A stretch of DNA of 64,000 nt, from assembly GCF_900111585.1 (NCBI RefSeq), contig NZ_FOHI01000009.1, positions 33,307 through 97,306 on the forward strand. Reading direction: 5' to 3'. A program made the position numbers and the translations under genes. This DNA is from Nitrosospira multiformis (lineage in GTDB: Bacteria; Pseudomonadota; Gammaproteobacteria; Burkholderiales; Nitrosomonadaceae). The notes under the pieces were generated by a model that saw nothing but the letters and a program-made list of their open reading frames with translations, was not told the origin of the DNA and searched no databases. This document shows positions 1-9,158 of this stretch, one piece after another (positions within the stretch are counted from its first letter, which is position 1; each line of letters opens with the position of its first letter).

Positions 1-727
1 GATTTTGAGCCACAAGGCTCCGAGCGAACGTTATACCTATGGTTTGCGCAGCACTTCCATACTCGCCGCGCTGGCAAATGCTGTTCTGCTTCTGGTGGCG
101 TGCGGGGCAATCGCTTGGGAAGCTTTTCAGCGGTTTTCACAACCGCCGCTGGTAGCGGGCCTCACCGTTGCTTCCGTCGCGACCGCTGGTCTTCTGATCA
201 ACGGTCTGTCTGCCTGGCTGTTTTTGAAGGGGAGCAAGGAGGACCTGAATATTCGCGGTGCTTTCCTGCACATGGCGACAGATGCCGCGGTTTCGGCGGG
301 CGTGCTGGTGTCGGGAGTGGCGATCCTTTTTACGCACTGGTATTGGCTCGACCCGGTGATCAGCCTGATGGTCGTTACCGTCATTATGTTCAATACATGG
401 GGTCTTCTGCGCGACTCGGTTCAGCTTGCGCTGAGCGCCGTGCCCCCGCATATTGACATTGTTGCGATCGAAGCTTTTCTGCGCAACCAGCCGGGTGTGA
501 CGGACGTACATGACCTGCATATATGGGGCTTGAGTACGACCGAGAGCGCACTCACTGTCCACCTCGTCATGCCGGACGGTTACCCCGGCGATGCGTTCAT
601 GGACAATATCAGGAACAACCTTGAATCGCACTACGCAATCCACCACAGTACCCTGGAGATCGAACAGGGAACCATCAGTCATTATTGCCCGGTATCGACG
701 GGATCGGAGTCGATTGATCTTCGTTGA
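1..727 (+). CDS. Cation diffusion facilitator (CDF) family efflux protein, 5' end cut by window
   Basis: Proton-driven export of divalent metal ions (Zn/Co/Cd class) across the inner membrane is the known role of this family. The visible 240 residues hold about four hydrophobic helices and the motif HMATDAAVSAG, the HxxxD metal site of a late transmembrane helix. A soluble C-terminal domain (about residues 150-240) contains VTDVHDLHIWGLS, typical of the CDF cytoplasmic dimer domain. The reading frame is open to the window edge and the first transmembrane helices are missing, so the true start lies upstream. The TTG at base 5 is only the first possible in-frame start codon. The metal specificity cannot be read from this part. 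Confidence 0.88.
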   Translation, partial: ILSHKAPSERYTYGLRSTSILAALANAVLLLVACGAIAWEAFQRFSQPPLVAGLTVASVATAGLLINGLSAWLFLKGSKEDLNIRGAFLHMATDAAVSAGVLVSGVAILFTHWYWLDPVISLMVVTVIMFNTWGLLRDSVQLALSAVPPHIDIVAIEAFLRNQPGVTDVHDLHIWGLSTTESALTVHLVMPDGYPGDAFMDNIRNNLESHYAIHHSTLEIEQGTISHYCPVSTGSESIDLR

Positions 728-874
728 TTGGAGTTAAAATCGCCCAGCGTCCACGGAAAGAATGAAGTGAGGCGGAAGATCAATCGCCTCTGACCCTATT
801 GACTTTGCTGCCGTAAAAGCATCCGTCAGGTCTGTTATCATTCCCTGCTCACAAGAACAAAATAACGACGACCA

Positions 875-2479
875 GTGCCACAGCTTACTTTCGATACTCT
901 GATAATTGGCAGCGGCCTGGCCGGGCTCACTCTTGCGCTCAATCTGGCCCAAAACAGGAAAGTGGGCCTCATCACCAAGCGTGCCTTGCTTGATGGGGCA
1001 AGCGGGTGGGCGCAGGGAGGAATCGCCGCAACATTATCGGAAGAAGATTCGCCCGAAGCTCACTTCCACGATACTCTTGTCGCAGGCGCAGGTCTCTGCA
1101 ATGAAGATGTGACGCGATATGTAGTGGAAAATGGTCCTCAAGCTGTCCAATGGCTGATCGACCAGGGCGTACCTTTCACGCGCGATGGCGGTAACGGAAC
1201 CGGCTATCATCTGACGCGTGAGGGAGGTCATAGCGTTCGCCGCGTCATTCACGCGGCGGACGCGACCGGCAAGGCAGTGCAATTGACATTGATCGAAAGA
1301 GCGCATGCCCACCCGAATATCACCGTGCTCGAGTATCACGTTGCAATCGACCTCATAACAAGCGTCAAATTAGCCGGCCGTATCGAGCATCCTTACAAGA
1401 AGGGCAATCGCTGCCTGGGCGCTTATGTGCTGGACAGCAGGGAAGGGAGGGTACGCACCATAGCGGCGAATAACACCGTGCTGGCGACAGGTGGGGCGGG
1501 CAAGGTCTATCTTTACACTACCAACCCGGATACTGCGACCGGCGATGGCATCGCCATGGGCTGGCGCGCCGGTTGCCGCATAGCGAATATGGAGTTTATC
1601 CAGTTTCATCCAACCTGCCTTTATCATCCTCACGCCAAATCGTTCCTCATCAGCGAAGCGGTGCGAGGCGAGGGCGGGCTGCTGAAACTGCCCGATGGCA
1701 CGCGTTTCATGCCCGCGCATGATGAACGTGCGGAACTTGCGCCGCGTGATATCGTTGGGCGCGCAATCGACTTCGAAATGAAGAAGCGCGGGCTCGACTG
1801 TGTGTACCTGGATATCTCGCACAAGCCGGGAAACTTCCTGAAGGAGCATTTTCCGACCATTTACCAGCGCTGCCTGGAATTCGGGATCGATATCACCAAA
1901 GAACCGATACCTGTGGTGCCTGCGGCTCACTATACATGTGGCGGTGTCGTCACCGATTGGAACGGAAAGACTGATCTGGACAATCTTTACGCGATTGGCG
2001 AAACCGCGCACACGGGTCTGCACGGAGCCAACCGTCTGGCAAGTAATTCACTGCTCGAATGCCTGGTATTCGGCCAAGCCGCGGCACGGGATATCAAGCA
2101 GCAGGCACCTGAGCCCATCACCGCGTTGCCGCAATGGGATGAAAGCCGCGTGACCAATGCCGATGAGGAAATTGTCATTTCCCATAACTGGGATGAATTG
2201 CGGCGCTTCATGTGGAGCTACGTTGGCATTGTTCGCACCACTAAACGTTTACAGCGCGCGCAGCACCGCATCAATCTTTTGCGTGAAGAGATCAACGAAT
2301 ACTACGCGAATTTCCACGTCACCAACGATCTGCTGGAATTGCGCAACCTGGTGGATACCGCGGGTCTGATCGTGCAAAGCGCCATGCTGCGGCATGAAAG
2401 CCGGGGGCTACACTACAGCAAGGATTATCCGGACTTGCTGCCGGAGGCAAGGGATACGGTGTTGAAGCGGGGACAGTAA
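875..2479 (+). CDS. nadB: L-aspartate oxidase
   Basis: FAD enzyme that oxidises L-aspartate to iminoaspartate, the first step of de novo NAD synthesis, in the cytoplasm. The N-terminus has the dinucleotide-binding motif [16 protein letters not shown]. The middle carries the succinate dehydrogenase/fumarate reductase family blocks [21 protein letters not shown] and [13 protein letters not shown], followed by HYTCGGV and the [12 protein letters not shown] block near residue 385. The length of 534 residues is normal for NadB. The start is GTG at 875, placed directly before the beta strand of the FAD fold. It stands alone, with a small gap to a convergent lipoprotein gene. Succinate dehydrogenase flavoproteins share the fold but have a different C-terminus and length. 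Confidence 0.95.
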   Translation: MPQLTFDTLIIGSGLAGLTLALNLAQNRKVGLITKRALLDGASGWAQGGIAATLSEEDSPEAHFHDTLVAGAGLCNEDVTRYVVENGPQAVQWLIDQGVPFTRDGGNGTGYHLTREGGHSVRRVIHAADATGKAVQLTLIERAHAHPNITVLEYHVAIDLITSVKLAGRIEHPYKKGNRCLGAYVLDSREGRVRTIAANNTVLATGGAGKVYLYTTNPDTATGDGIAMGWRAGCRIANMEFIQFHPTCLYHPHAKSFLISEAVRGEGGLLKLPDGTRFMPAHDERAELAPRDIVGRAIDFEMKKRGLDCVYLDISHKPGNFLKEHFPTIYQRCLEFGIDITKEPIPVVPAAHYTCGGVVTDWNGKTDLDNLYAIGETAHTGLHGANRLASNSLLECLVFGQAAARDIKQQAPEPITALPQWDESRVTNADEEIVISHNWDELRRFMWSYVGIVRTTKRLQRAQHRINLLREEINEYYANFHVTNDLLELRNLVDTAGLIVQSAMLRHESRGLHYSKDYPDLLPEARDTVLKRGQ

Positions 2480-2519
2480 GGATGGATCTGCTGTACTGAC
2501 AGAGTGGCAGCGAAGTTCA

Positions 2520-2957
2520 TCAATTTCTTGTGCACACTTCTTTCGTATCGATCGAAAACTCGCATGGCTGTGGCTTGCCCATCCAGCGGTGACGATCCAT
2601 GCGCCCGGAACATCCTGCGTCTTCGAGAAGGGCGCGCTGCCCGGAGGCATCGCAAACCAGCACGACGGAGTGCTTGTTCTGGCGCAGCACTCTCACCTTA
2701 TAGCCTTTAAAGTTTCGCAGCAGTGCCGGATCATGTTGCGTCGCCCGCATGAGCAACTCCTTTTCATCGAGCCCGGACGGGGGATTCTTGTAGCGGACCG
2801 TGGATTCTACTGCGGTGGCGAGCTTGGTCAGTGCAGAAGCCTTGATAAACATCTCTTCGCTGTAAGGAAGTTTTGGGGTGGGGGCGCAACCTGCAACGAG
2901 CGATAGCACAAGCGTGACAGTTATGCTGAGACGGATACCGGCAGGACGTATGCTCAC
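2520..2957 (-). CDS. Small lipoprotein of unknown function
   Basis: Predicted about 145-residue exported lipoprotein. The N-terminus is a signal peptide with the lipobox LVAGC, so the mature protein should be lipid-anchored at the cysteine. The C-terminal part (KGYKVRVLRQNKHSVVLVCDASGQRALLEDAGC) reads like a small beta domain with paired cysteines. The GTG at 2957 is preferred over the TTG at 2975: it overlaps the TGA of the upstream phospholipase-like gene and has an AAAAAGGG ribosome site in front. The overlap implies co-translation with that gene. I do not recognise the family. Confidence 0.7.
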   Translation of the reverse strand: MSIRPAGIRLSITVTLVLSLVAGCAPTPKLPYSEEMFIKASALTKLATAVESTVRYKNPPSGLDEKELLMRATQHDPALLRNFKGYKVRVLRQNKHSVVLVCDASGQRALLEDAGCSGRMDRHRWMGKPQPCEFSIDTKEVCTRN

Positions 2958-3889
2958 GAGACACCCTTTTTCCAATAGATGTGGTTGCCCTGCTCATCTT
3001 TTCCTGTATCCAGATTGCAATTCACCACGGCCGTCGCGTAGCTATTATCGTTTTCGAAGACGGCCTTGGCGATGAGCGACCCGGTAGCAAGAACATTCTC
3101 CAGGGCACGATCAAATATCGCATCATAGCTCATCGCTTCAAGCGGGGTCGCAAGGCTTTCCAGATATTGGGGGTCGAGATCGGCAACCGCGGGGTAGGTC
3201 AAACCGAGGTTGGCGGCGACATGTCGCGCAAAAGGAGGAAGCACATGGCCTTCTTCCGCTTTGTCGACAACGAACTTGAATGCGCCGTGCCAGTTGTCGA
3301 TGAGGGGAGGGTCGGTTTGGTAAGCGCCGGCATAGCAGGTTTCAAGCATACTCTGCCACGTACGTGTGATGACGGAATCGAGTTTTCCGCTGCCAGGCTT
3401 ATCGCAGCAGCCCCATATTCCGGAATCCAGATGTTCCGCCAGGCCTATCTCACCGAGATTCAATCGCTGGAAAATATAGGCATCCTGATGCATCTCGCAT
3501 ATCCGGTGCTTATCCTTGTTCTTCTGGTATTCACCCACCTTGAGTTCGATGACGGGATGAATGGTCGTATCAGTAACGACATGGCTGGTGTATCCCAGCA
3601 GCCATGAAAATGCTTTTTGCCGGGATGCTTCATTGAGTCTTCTGATCCATTCGACCCCCGCTTTGATCATGTCCCCGGTTCTCTGATAGTGCATTCGATC
3701 CGCCCACTGGCCAGCACTGGAGTGAGCAATGTCCAGATAGGGATAATCAGGGCTCACGGCGCCAAGCTCACAGAAACGGAAGTAATCCAATACCGAGACA
3801 ATTGCTTCCGGAGGAAACCCCTGCTTTTCAAGCCGGTCCGGTTCCTTGACCAGGTTCACCATGGTGAGGTGTGCATAAGCGCCAGGCAT
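2954..3889 (-). CDS. Zinc-dependent phospholipase C-like protein
   Basis: The N-terminus MPGAYAHLTMV, the later LLGYTSHVVTDTTIHPVI and EMHQDAYIFQRL match the alpha-helical, histidine-rich zinc-dependent phospholipase C/S1-P1-like fold. The conserved pattern H-x(n)-HxxxD supplies metal ligands (H and D of SHVVTDTTIHP). No signal peptide is evident if translation starts at 3889, so the protein may be cytoplasmic. Extension to 3934 adds a short N-terminus beginning MFSIAFSINHSLRL, but PGAYAH is the usual family N-terminus. It overlaps the downstream lipoprotein gene by 4 bases. Substrate unknown; many members of this family have no tested activity. Confidence 0.7.
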   Translation of the reverse strand: MPGAYAHLTMVNLVKEPDRLEKQGFPPEAIVSVLDYFRFCELGAVSPDYPYLDIAHSSAGQWADRMHYQRTGDMIKAGVEWIRRLNEASRQKAFSWLLGYTSHVVTDTTIHPVIELKVGEYQKNKDKHRICEMHQDAYIFQRLNLGEIGLAEHLDSGIWGCCDKPGSGKLDSVITRTWQSMLETCYAGAYQTDPPLIDNWHGAFKFVVDKAEEGHVLPPFARHVAANLGLTYPAVADLDPQYLESLATPLEAMSYDAIFDRALENVLATGSLIAKAVFENDNSYATAVVNCNLDTGKDEQGNHIYWKKGVS

Positions 3890-4083
3890 GGATAGTCGCA
3901 AAGAGTGATTGATCGAGAATGCAATGGAGAACAATGTTATTGTATATCTTGCCTCGTTTTCGGGAAGTATTCAGACAGCAGGCGGAATATCTCCTTCCCA
4001 CGGTGGTCATACGGCCCACCAAAGATCGAATCTGATCACACCAGATTTGGCATGATTCGCTATAGATTCCTACAATGGTTTAA

Positions 4084-5913
4084 ATGCTCAGCTATTTCGA
4101 GAAACTGATTTACCCCTATCCCGATCCCATCGACAGGATTCCCCCAAAAGGTTTTTTTACCTTTATCTGGGAAGCAACCGAGGGTGTAAGACGATACTTG
4201 GTGGCGATGACGCTGCTTACCGCATCAATAGGTGCGTTTGAAGCTTTGTTGTTCGCGATGCTGGGAAAAGTCGTCGACTGGCTCAACCAGATCCCGCCCT
4301 CTCTTCTATGGGAACAGGAGCGGAACACGCTTCTTCTGTTTGCTGGACTGCTGGTTGCAAGCCCCCTGTTGGTCGGTATACAAAACCTCGTCAAGCATCA
4401 GGTGTTGGGCGGGAATTTTCCGATGCGCCTGCGCTGGAATTTCCATCGCCTGATGCTGAACCAGAGTATGCACTTCTATCAGGATGAGTTTGCAGGGCGG
4501 GTGGCGGCCAAGGTGATGCAAACCGCTCTCGCGCTGCGCGATGTCTGCTTTATTCTCGGCGATATACTCGTCTATGTAACGATTTACTTTTTTACCCTGG
4601 TTGCCGTGGTGGGGACATTCAATCCCTGGATATTGGTGCCTTTCGCAGGCTGGTTTGCTCTCTACCTTTGCGCACTGCGCTATTTCGTGCCCAGACTCAG
4701 CAGGGTATCCCAATCTCAGGCGGATGCGCGCGCCTTGATGACAGGACGCATCAGTGATGCTTATACCAATATCGCCACCGTAAAACTCTTCTCTCACGCT
4801 GGCAGGGAGGCCGGTTATGCCAAACTGGCGATGCAGGAGTTTCTCGGGACAGTACATAGTCAGATGAGGTTGATCACCTGGTTTGAAACCGTGAACCAGG
4901 TGATGGGGGCAAGTCTCATCATCAGCGCAATTGCGGTTGCCTTGCTGTTGTGGATGGATGGGCAGATCGGCGTGGGCGCGGTGGCAGCCGTCGGCGCCAT
5001 GTCGTTGCGGCTTAACGGGATGTCGCATTGGGTCATGTGGGAAATGACTTCATTGTTCGAACAGGTCGGTACCGTACGCGATGGAATCACCACCTTGTCA
5101 CGTCCCCACCTGGTGACCGATCATCCCGATGCAAAACGTCTTCAGATTAAAACCGCCGAGATACGATTTGAGAATGTGGTTTTCTGTTACGGAAGTGACG
5201 TTCCCGTAATAGATCATCTTTCGTTGCATATCAGGCCGGGCGAAAAAATCGGCCTGGTCGGACGCTCGGGCGCGGGTAAATCCACTCTCGTCAACTTGCT
5301 GCTTCGTTTTTATGATGTGGAGGAGGGGCGCATACTGATCGACGGGCAGGATATCCGGTATGTTACTCAGGACAGTTTGCGTGCCAATATCGGCATGGTT
5401 ACGCAGGATACCTCCCTCATGCATCGTTCGGTAAGGGACAACATCGCTTATGGCCGACCTGACGCAACCGATGCGGAAACGACCGCCGCTGCAAAGAAGG
5501 CGGAGGCGCACGATTTCATTATGGGCCTGACAGACCCGGGGGGACGCTATGGCTACGATGCGCATGTGGGGGAGCGAGGGATAAAGCTTTCGGGCGGCCA
5601 GCGCCAGCGGATCGCCATAGCGAGAGTAATGCTGAAAAACGCACCGATTCTTCTGCTTGATGAAGCGACCAGCGCGCTGGACTCTGAAGTGGAGTCAGTC
5701 ATCCAGTCCAGTCTCTACCGCCTGATGGAGGGCAAGACGGTGATCGCCATAGCGCATCGCCTATCGACCATTGCTGCCATGGATCGATTGATCGTGATCG
5801 ACAAGGGGCGGATCGTAGAGGAAGGAACACATCAAAGCTTGATCGCAATGAACAGCCTCTATGCCCGGCTCTGGGAGCATCAGAGTGGCGGGTTTCTGGG
5901 GGAAGACGTATAG
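4084..5913 (+). CDS. ABC exporter, fused permease and ATPase (MsbA/ABCB-like)
   Basis: A 609-residue half-transporter that should dimerise in the inner membrane and export a lipid, peptide or drug using ATP. Residues 1-330 form a six-helix ABC transmembrane domain. The ATPase follows with Walker A GRSGAGKS near residue 393, the Q-loop (GMVTQD), the signature LSGGQRQR near 502, Walker B ILLLDEATSALD and the H-loop IAIAHRLS. All catalytic motifs are intact. The ATG at 4084 is followed at once by an amphipathic stretch usual for this group. It is transcribed alone and converges on a CysB-type regulator gene. The substrate cannot be deduced from the sequence. Confidence 0.9.
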   Translation: MLSYFEKLIYPYPDPIDRIPPKGFFTFIWEATEGVRRYLVAMTLLTASIGAFEALLFAMLGKVVDWLNQIPPSLLWEQERNTLLLFAGLLVASPLLVGIQNLVKHQVLGGNFPMRLRWNFHRLMLNQSMHFYQDEFAGRVAAKVMQTALALRDVCFILGDILVYVTIYFFTLVAVVGTFNPWILVPFAGWFALYLCALRYFVPRLSRVSQSQADARALMTGRISDAYTNIATVKLFSHAGREAGYAKLAMQEFLGTVHSQMRLITWFETVNQVMGASLIISAIAVALLLWMDGQIGVGAVAAVGAMSLRLNGMSHWVMWEMTSLFEQVGTVRDGITTLSRPHLVTDHPDAKRLQIKTAEIRFENVVFCYGSDVPVIDHLSLHIRPGEKIGLVGRSGAGKSTLVNLLLRFYDVEEGRILIDGQDIRYVTQDSLRANIGMVTQDTSLMHRSVRDNIAYGRPDATDAETTAAAKKAEAHDFIMGLTDPGGRYGYDAHVGERGIKLSGGQRQRIAIARVMLKNAPILLLDEATSALDSEVESVIQSSLYRLMEGKTVIAIAHRLSTIAAMDRLIVIDKGRIVEEGTHQSLIAMNSLYARLWEHQSGGFLGEDV

Positions 5914-5974
5914 AAATACTGCTTGAGAAAGCGATATCTCCTGCGGTTCAAACGGTTTTCGATCGTTTCTGCAG

Positions 5975-6919
5975 TCAGTCGCCGAGTTCCACTCCTGCTC
6001 GCGGCCTCACACCCGCCCGGATAGCGGCTTCCGTCAGGGAAGGAAGGCAAAGCTCGATGAATCGGTAGGCGTATCCCCGCAGGTAATGACCACGGCGGAT
6101 CGAGATGTTGGTGGTGTTTTGCCCGAACAGATGTGAACTGTCCAGCAGAGTCAGCCGGGTGTCCCGCACGGGATTGAAGGCCATTGACGCAACAAGACCC
6201 ACCCCCAGCTCCAGTTCCACGTACGTTTTAATGACATCTGCATCGAGTGCGGACATGGCGATGTCCAGCACTAATCCTGCCCTGGCAAACGTCTGATCAA
6301 TTCCTGTCCGGCCGGTAAAGCCTTCGTGATAAGTGATGATCGGGAACTCTGCAATGCCTTCAAGCGTGAGCGGCTGTATTGCTTCCAGTGGGTGTCCGTG
6401 CGGCACAATGACAGCGTGATGCCACGAGTAATAAGGAAAAGAGACCAGTTCTGCAACGCTCTCCAATGCTTCGGTGGCAATGCCGAGATCGGCCACCCCG
6501 TCCAGCAGCATCGATACGATTTCGCCAGGGCTGGCCTGGTGCAGGACGAGATGCACCTGGGGAAAGGTTTTCTTGAATTGCGTGACCACCGTAGGGAGTG
6601 CGTACTGCGCCTGCGTGTGCGTAGTGGCGATGGTCAGGCGTCCCTTATCCCGCTTGCTGAACTGTTCAGCCAGGCGCTTGACATTCTTTGCATCCAGAAG
6701 GATGCGCTCGACAATCTCTATCAATTCCTTGCCCGGATTGGTCAGGCCGAGCAGTCGTTTGCCTTTGCGCACGAATAATTCGACGCCCAATTCATCTTCA
6801 AGATCCTTGATGTGTTTGCTGACACCGGACTGGGAGGTGAACAGGGCATTGGCCGCTTCGGTCAGGTTATAGTTCTGGCGGACTGTCTCATGGATGATGC
6901 GCAATTGTTGAAAGTTCAT
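5975..6919 (-). CDS. cysB: CysB-type LysR family transcriptional regulator
   Basis: LysR-type activator of the CysB/Cbl branch, which senses acetylserine or sulfur status and controls sulfate assimilation genes in proteobacteria. Residues 1-60 (MNFQQLRIIHETVRQNYNLT, then QSGVSKHIKDLEDELG) form the winged helix-turn-helix characteristic of CysB. The effector domain starts with GRLTIATTHTQARY-like GRLTIATTHTQAQYALP, a CysB hallmark. The start at 6919 (MNFQQL) fits the family N-terminus; the open frame extends 22 codons further upstream. The length of 314 residues is usual. No cys gene lies beside it, so Cbl-like specialisation is possible. Confidence 0.85.
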   Translation of the reverse strand: MNFQQLRIIHETVRQNYNLTEAANALFTSQSGVSKHIKDLEDELGVELFVRKGKRLLGLTNPGKELIEIVERILLDAKNVKRLAEQFSKRDKGRLTIATTHTQAQYALPTVVTQFKKTFPQVHLVLHQASPGEIVSMLLDGVADLGIATEALESVAELVSFPYYSWHHAVIVPHGHPLEAIQPLTLEGIAEFPIITYHEGFTGRTGIDQTFARAGLVLDIAMSALDADVIKTYVELELGVGLVASMAFNPVRDTRLTLLDSSHLFGQNTTNISIRRGHYLRGYAYRFIELCLPSLTEAAIRAGVRPRAGVELGD

Positions 6920-7017
6920 ATTTATAAGCCGTAGCCTGTTATTGTCGTGATCGGTTTCGAGTAATGATGGAGGTGGAATGCTCATTCAAAAATCATTATG
7001 GCTTCCCAGGGGTGTGA

Positions 7018-7051
7018 TAAAGAAAAGGCGCGAGCCGATGGCCAGCGCCTT
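7018..7051 (-). terminator. Probable rho-independent terminator on the minus strand
   Basis: Read on the minus strand, AAGGCGC and GCGCCTT (7025-7031 and 7045-7051) form a 7-bp stem around a small nested GCC/GGC hairpin, followed by TTTTCTTT. It lies about 270 bases beyond the stop of the minus-strand ygfX-like gene and about 100 bases before the cysB-like start, so it could end the former or attenuate the latter. The rest of 6920-7323 holds no convincing gene. A 51-codon frame at 7272-7427 runs into the ygfX-like gene antisense to it. Confidence 0.5.
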
Positions 7052-7323
7052 GAAAATAACAACAACAACGGAGAATAACCACATCCGAAAGTTATCAGTT
7101 CTGTTTTCCCCAGTGAACCAATATTAATTCATTTGTTTATACGTTTTTATGCATAACCCGCGGGAAAGAGCGCCCGACGCTCACGGGCAGGAAGGACAGG
7201 AGACGTAAACGAGCAGGATGGCGCCGATGCTAAATTCCCTTGATCCTTTATATTGGATGGAGAAATAAAAAATGTCTTTCCATAACTCTCCCCGCCTTGC
7301 TGTCAGTCTGTTCATCTCACTGA

Positions 7324-7872
7324 TCAGTCTCGAGGGCGCCTGCGCGACACTGAACAGCGGCTATTCAAGCCGCTCAATTCACCTCCGCTTCTCCATCTCC
7401 ATCGCAACAGCACCCGTAACTGCCTGAATTCTTCCGGGTTTATTCCATCTGGAAGGATTACAATACTGCGCGAAAAGTACCGGCTCCACTGTCGTGGAGA
7501 GGCGTCTGTTTTATCGATTTTCAGGGGTCTCAAGTCGAGCACCGTCAGATAGGGGGCGACGAAACTGCTGCCAAGCAAGGCACAGGCGATCTGCCTTCCA
7601 TCCTGGGTATTCAGGGTGAACACCATTTCATCGGTTACTTCGAGGCCGGAAACGGAATCCGGCGAGCGCAACAAGGCGTAGCGCTTCAGGTAGAAAACAA
7701 GGCTGATGATGAGCAAAGCGGAGCCCGTCAATTTGGCTGAAAGGGGCAACATCAGGGGCCACAACAATACAATAGCCACAAAGTGCGCGAAGCTGAGGAC
7801 TATTCCTAATCTACGGGAGGGTTTCAGGTGGACGACGAGGGAAGGCGCGGGGCGTTGCACAACGGGTTGCAT
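7324..7872 (-). CDS. YgfX-like membrane protein
   Basis: A 182-residue protein with a basic N-terminus, two adjacent hydrophobic helices (LGIVLSFAHFVAIVLLWPLM and a second ending near residue 70) and a soluble C-terminus rich in arginine and tryptophan. This is the layout of YgfX/CptA, known in E. coli as a small inner-membrane protein linked to SdhE. The call is supported by position: it is divergent from ygfZ, as ygfX is near ygfZ in enterobacteria. The C-terminal residues SRRRPRD look ragged and could be a local extension. No sdhE gene is adjacent. Function here is uncertain. Confidence 0.6.
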   Translation of the reverse strand: MQPVVQRPAPSLVVHLKPSRRLGIVLSFAHFVAIVLLWPLMLPLSAKLTGSALLIISLVFYLKRYALLRSPDSVSGLEVTDEMVFTLNTQDGRQIACALLGSSFVAPYLTVLDLRPLKIDKTDASPRQWSRYFSRSIVILPDGINPEEFRQLRVLLRWRWRSGGELSGLNSRCSVSRRRPRD

Positions 7873-7987
7873 GTTCTAAAATATTGATGAGTTTGTTATC
7901 TCAATGCGGGCAATTTGCCGCCCAGTTGGAGTGTATGCTTTATAATTAACTTTTTTCGCGCATTCTTCGAGCAATATCTGCCTTTAC

Positions 7988-9034
7988 ATGAATCCTGTCT
8001 GGCACTCCTACCTGCAACGCCGTGGTGCGATTTTTCGGGAAGACTGCATTGTCAGCTACGGCAATGCTGCTGCCGAACTTGAGAGTACCCGATCTGCCAA
8101 CGTGCTGAGTGATCTTTCTCATTTTGGCCTGATTCACTTTTGGGGAGAGGATGCGGAAACTTTTCTGCAAGGACAATTGAGTTGCGACATAAGGCATGCC
8201 ACTGCTTCGGCAGCTTCCTATGGAAGTTATTGCAATCCCAAAGGCAGAATCCTCGCGACTTTTCTGATTTGGCGCGCGACCGATGACAGTTATCTCATGC
8301 AGTTGCCTGCAATCTTGCTCGCGGGGATCCAGAAGCGCCTTGCCATGTATGTGCTGCGGGCCAAGGTCAAATTGGCGGACAGCAGTGGAGCGTGGGTCCG
8401 CATAGGTGTTGCGGGCTGTCATGCTGCTGCCCTGTTAAGGAAAATCCTGGGGGAAATTCCTGTCGTGCCTCTGGGAGTGAGGCATGGCGAAAGAGGAAGC
8501 ATCATTCGTCTTGCAGAGGATCGCTTTCAACTCCTCATTCTTCCGGAGCAGGCGCCCACCATATGGGAAGATTTGAGCAGGAATGCGACCCAGGTAGGGA
8601 AGCCCTGTTGGGACTGGCTGGAAATCCGGGCAGGTATTCCCCACATCCTGCCGGCAACTCAGGAACAATTCGTGCCACAGATGGTGAACCTGGATGCTCT
8701 CGGGGGGATAAGCTTTCAGAAAGGCTGTTATCCCGGCCAGGAAATCGTTGCCCGCACGCAGTATCTCGGCAAAATAAAGCGGCGCATGTATCTTGCAAAT
8801 GTTCGTCCGGCAACGGGTGATCTGCCAATCGAAGCGGGGGATGAGTTATTCAGCGCCGACTTGGGGGAACAATCTGCGGGTATGGTAGTCAACCCAGCAT
8901 CGTCCTCCGACGGAGGAACTGATCTACTGGCTGTCATTCAAACTAGCAGTGTCGAGGCAGGTGAAATTCACTGGAAATCGCTGGAGGGTCCCGCACTGGG
9001 AATTATGCCGCTACCTTATTCCGCGAATCAGTAA
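7988..9034 (+). CDS. ygfZ: YgfZ/GcvT-family folate-binding protein for Fe-S cluster enzymes
   Basis: Cytoplasmic tetrahydrofolate-binding protein that helps maintain certain iron-sulfur enzymes, such as MiaB in E. coli. The family motif KGCYPGQE is present at residues 245-252, with its essential cysteine at 247. The N-terminal half has the GcvT-like FLQGQLSCDI and YCNPKGRILATF blocks. The length of 348 residues is normal. The ATG at 7988 follows a short leader with the divergent ygfX-like gene on the other side. The pel operon begins 124 bases after its stop, probably as a separate unit. Confidence 0.92.
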   Translation: MNPVWHSYLQRRGAIFREDCIVSYGNAAAELESTRSANVLSDLSHFGLIHFWGEDAETFLQGQLSCDIRHATASAASYGSYCNPKGRILATFLIWRATDDSYLMQLPAILLAGIQKRLAMYVLRAKVKLADSSGAWVRIGVAGCHAAALLRKILGEIPVVPLGVRHGERGSIIRLAEDRFQLLILPEQAPTIWEDLSRNATQVGKPCWDWLEIRAGIPHILPATQEQFVPQMVNLDALGGISFQKGCYPGQEIVARTQYLGKIKRRMYLANVRPATGDLPIEAGDELFSADLGEQSAGMVVNPASSSDGGTDLLAVIQTSSVEAGEIHWKSLEGPALGIMPLPYSANQ

Positions 9035-9158
9035 AGAGTAAAAAAGGTATGTGCTCGATTTTGTCATTATCAAATAGCAGCCTTTCTCTTGATGAAGCCC
9101 GCCTTGACGGTCAAACTCCCCATCAAAAAACCAGGCAGAAAGAACATTTCCTGTTACC

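Noticed and set aside
7272..7427. 51-codon plus-strand frame with a signal-like start
   Set aside because: It has a fair GGAG leader, but over half of it is antisense to the ygfX-like gene and the residues after the first helix look random.
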